NCBI GenBank assembly: GCA_965224745.1
Contig: CBDCZY010000009.1
Location: 248,001 to 312,000 of the forward strand
Length of the DNA: 64,000 nucleotides
Direction: 5' to 3'
Source: CBDCZY01 sp965224745
Lineage (GTDB): Bacteria; Pseudomonadota; Gammaproteobacteria; Methylococcales; Methylomonadaceae
The translations under genes were made by a program, and so were the position numbers. Below the pieces are notes generated by a model. It saw nothing but the letters and a program-made list of their open reading frames with translations, was not told where the DNA came from and searched no databases. Below are positions 61,952-64,000 of this stretch, piece after piece (positions within the stretch are counted from its first letter, which is position 1; each line of letters begins with the position of its first letter).

Positions 61952-62323
61952 TTAACTTAAATCTAAACTCTTAGCTTTTAAATCATTCATCAAGACAACC
62001 TCTAACGCCCTAATATTTGTGGCTTTTAAAATAACTCGTGGCGCCATATCATGGGCGAAAGCATCGCCCCACCGGGCAGCACAAAGACACCATCGATCCC
62101 CAGGTTTTAATCCAGGAAAACCAAATTCAGGAACCGGCGTACTTAAATCATTACCGCGAAATCGACTGAACTCCAGAAAAGATTGTGTCATTTGTACACA
62201 GACAGTATGAGATCCGGCATCGTCTACAAAATAATCGCAACAGCCTGAGCGAGTAAATCCCGTCATGGGATTGCAAGAACACTCTTCAAGGATTTCTCCA
62301 AAAACATTAAGTTGATCGGTCAT
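61952..62323 (-). CDS. DUF2237 family protein
   Basis: A 123-residue DUF2237 protein: GEILEECSCNPMTGFTRSGCC, DAGSHTVCVQMTQSFLEFSR, GNDLSTPVPEFGFPGLKPGDRWCLCAARW. The Cys-rich start suggests metal binding. Function unknown. It heads the run DUF2237-MOSC-kinase-regulator, 27 bases before the MOSC gene. Confidence 0.88.
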   Translation of the reverse strand: MTDQLNVFGEILEECSCNPMTGFTRSGCCDYFVDDAGSHTVCVQMTQSFLEFSRFRGNDLSTPVPEFGFPGLKPGDRWCLCAARWGDAFAHDMAPRVILKATNIRALEVVLMNDLKAKSLDLS

Positions 62324-62622
62324 AAATTAAGTTGAGGCAGGTTGATACCAAAGTATTACCAGAAATTGTCTTGCACAGCATATGATCACTCATCGTTAGT
62401 CTTGTCAATAGAGCTGTTGATTTTTATATTGTTACACCGATATTCCAACGGGGAATTTTTTTCCTTAAAATTAACTCCAAGCCATAGTTAATTATCCAAA
62501 TTGGAATATGCTTATTATTAATGGTATTAGATGGTTTTTTGTGGAACAATAAAGTCATACAAATGAAATTAATTTTGGTAACAGTAATATCAAAACTTTT
62601 ATAAATTTAACAGGTTTTATTA
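62324..62622. other. Divergent promoter region
   Basis: About 300 AT-rich bases between the DUF2237 operon and rppH. No repeat or RNA feature recognised; promoters for both directions should be here. Confidence 0.45.
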
Positions 62623-63189
62623 ATGATCGACGCGAATGGCTATCGTCCAAACGTGGGGATAATTTTATGTAATGATGCAGGGCGTTTATTTTGGGCAAGG
62701 CGAGTTGGCATGGATTCATGGCAATTCCCACAAGGTGGAGTCAATCCAAAAGAAGGTCCTCTCGACGCAATGTTCCGAGAATTGAGAGAAGAAACAGGGT
62801 TATTTCCTGAACACGTTCAAGTAATCGGCAGAACCCGGTATTGGCTGCGGTATAAATTACCGCAAAGGTTCATTAGAAAAAATTGTTCACCCGTTTGTAT
62901 CGGGCAAAAACAGATTTGGTTTATCTTGCGTTTTTTAGCGAATGAATCTAATTTTCAACTCAATTGTACCAATCAACCTGAATTTGATGGTTGGCGCTGG
63001 GTTGACTATTGGCATCCATTGCAAGATGTTGTCTATTTTAAGAAGCACGTCTACCAGAGGGCTTTAACTGAGCTGGGGGCTATGCTGATCTCTGAATCTA
63101 TACCTGTCAGCGCCACAGGTTATTTAACAAAAAGACGTAAGCTTAATAACCAGGAGAACTCAGATCGAGATCGGCTGGCACGGACTTAA
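62623..63189 (+). CDS. rppH: RNA pyrophosphohydrolase
   Basis: A Nudix enzyme of 188 residues that removes pyrophosphate from mRNA 5' ends, opening RNA decay. The Nudix box is GGVNPKEGPLDAMFRELREETGL; MIDANGYRPNVGIILCNDAG and the WQFPQG turn are as in RppH. The last ~20 residues (RKLNNQENSDRDRLART) are extra and overlap the 3' end of cpdA on the other strand. Confidence 0.93.
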   Translation: MIDANGYRPNVGIILCNDAGRLFWARRVGMDSWQFPQGGVNPKEGPLDAMFRELREETGLFPEHVQVIGRTRYWLRYKLPQRFIRKNCSPVCIGQKQIWFILRFLANESNFQLNCTNQPEFDGWRWVDYWHPLQDVVYFKKHVYQRALTELGAMLISESIPVSATGYLTKRRKLNNQENSDRDRLART

Positions 63190-63946
63190 GTCTATAGACT
63201 GTCGTCTCAATCTTCCCATTGGAGCCAAGACTTAGCCAACGGTAGCCAGGTGCACTTGTTTCTATGCCGAAAACCGGGCTTTTGGGTTTAAATTGAAAAC
63301 ATGTTGAAGGAGTACCGTAAACTTGGATGTCATTATATTCTTCTGCAAACTCTTGATGAATATGACCCGAAACAATGCCTTTTACCTTCGAGTATTTGCT
63401 GACAGTTTGTAAAAACTCATGGCCATTTTCTACTCCCATTGCGTCCATCCAAGCGCTTCCAATAGGCAAGCTGTGGTGATGCAAGCTCAGCAACGTAAAC
63501 TTATCCGGATATTCGGCCAACCTTTTTTCAAGCTTAATCAGTTGGTCGGAAGAAATTCTTCCTCCTTCTTGTTCCGGCACCTGGCTGTTTAAACATATAA
63601 TTTGCCAGTTCTCAAAAAAGATATTAGAGTTACAGTTAACATTCTCTGCATTTAATACCTTTTGCATCAACGAAAAATCATCATGATTACCCGACTGGCA
63701 GACACAAGGTATTTTAATCGCTTGCAGAATTTGAAGTAATCTTCGATAACTTGCCAAACATGGCTCTTGAGCCAAATCCCCGGTGAACAAGATAAGGTCG
63801 GGGAACGGAAACTTAAGCAACGCTTCATCCAGAACACGTAAGAAAGTCTGTTCAGTATTAATATTTAACAACCTACCTTCAGAAGTTGCCAACAAATGCA
63901 AATCTGTTAACTGTAAAATTTGTAACTTACGTTTCTGCTTTTCCAT
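63143..63946 (-). CDS. cpdA: 3',5'-cyclic-AMP phosphodiesterase
   Basis: A 267-residue metallophosphoesterase. Metal-binding motifs: LQLTDLHLLA, LILFTGDLAQEP, CQSGNHDDF, SLHHHSLPIG and VSGHIHQEF, matching CpdA. It degrades cAMP and so limits CRP-type control. Its 3' end overlaps rppH by 47 bases, convergently. ATG 63946. Confidence 0.93.
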   Translation of the reverse strand: MEKQKRKLQILQLTDLHLLATSEGRLLNINTEQTFLRVLDEALLKFPFPDLILFTGDLAQEPCLASYRRLLQILQAIKIPCVCQSGNHDDFSLMQKVLNAENVNCNSNIFFENWQIICLNSQVPEQEGGRISSDQLIKLEKRLAEYPDKFTLLSLHHHSLPIGSAWMDAMGVENGHEFLQTVSKYSKVKGIVSGHIHQEFAEEYNDIQVYGTPSTCFQFKPKSPVFGIETSAPGYRWLSLGSNGKIETTVYRLKSVPADLDLSSPGY

Positions 63947-64000
63947 GAGTTCCTTCTACCATGCAGTATAATACTTTCGAGTTACGTTGATCGTCGTAAT

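Noticed and set aside
1..64000. tRNA or rRNA genes
   Set aside because: I saw no tRNA T-loop patterns or rRNA sequence in intergenic regions; a covariance scan would settle it.

Overview
The window looks like chromosomal DNA of a low-GC, gammaproteobacterial methylotroph, most likely a type I methanotroph (Methylococcales). That placement is inferred. It rests on a complete fhcBADC operon for tetrahydromethanopterin-linked C1 transfer, a formaldehyde-activating-enzyme paralogue, a eukaryote-type NADP isocitrate dehydrogenase and a B12 synthesis cluster. No methane or methanol oxidation gene lies in the window, so methane use is not shown.

Layout. 1-4.4 kb is a nest of insertion sequences: a type I restriction (hsdR) remnant cut by IS630, a second partial IS630 copy, and an IS3 element that itself carries an IS1-family element. 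4.4-20.7 kb is metabolic core: NAD malic enzyme, a PilZ protein, the Fae-like protein, fhcBADC, tusA, cysG with a co-translated WD40 lipoprotein, a small cytochrome c, a TRL-like lipoprotein, icd and a HAD phosphatase. 19.6-22.4 kb encodes two unusual fusions: a PNPOx-like domain joined to a truncated globin, and an FHA-like domain joined to a ferredoxin reductase and a 2Fe-2S ferredoxin. 22.9-25.1 kb has an orphan exported protein and a LuxR regulator with an atypical receiver. 25.5-30.5 kb is a second mobile block (IS21, IS3 split by IS200, transposase relics).

30.7-35.6 kb holds cobalamin genes (cbiB, cobQ, cobD/cobC-like, bluB) diverging from a HupE-type metal transporter. 36.4-39.8 kb has dusA, folE, a small membrane protein and a membrane-anchored MutS-family ATPase. 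39.9-53.2 kb is an accessory region: a Ca-binding-repeat exported protein, hicAB, DUF4160-DUF2442, brnTA, several small exported orphans, a 1,544-bp duplication of the MutS-like gene disrupted by the same IS1-family element, dispersed palindromes, and a REP-associated tyrosine transposase (RAYT) split by an IS21 element.

53.3-64 kb returns to chromosome-like content: a 1,104-residue FecR-TPR-barrel protein, a phosphohexomutase, a ribbon-helix-helix/coiled-coil pair, a DUF2237-MOSC-histidine kinase-response regulator operon, and rppH and cpdA with overlapping 3' ends.

The best leads for something undescribed are the PNPOx-globin/FHA-reductase pair, the GTAG-palindrome/RAYT system with its relatives spread over 13 kb, the membrane MutS-like gene and its duplication, a family of short elements with a 17-bp terminal inverted repeat, and the FecR-TPR-barrel protein.
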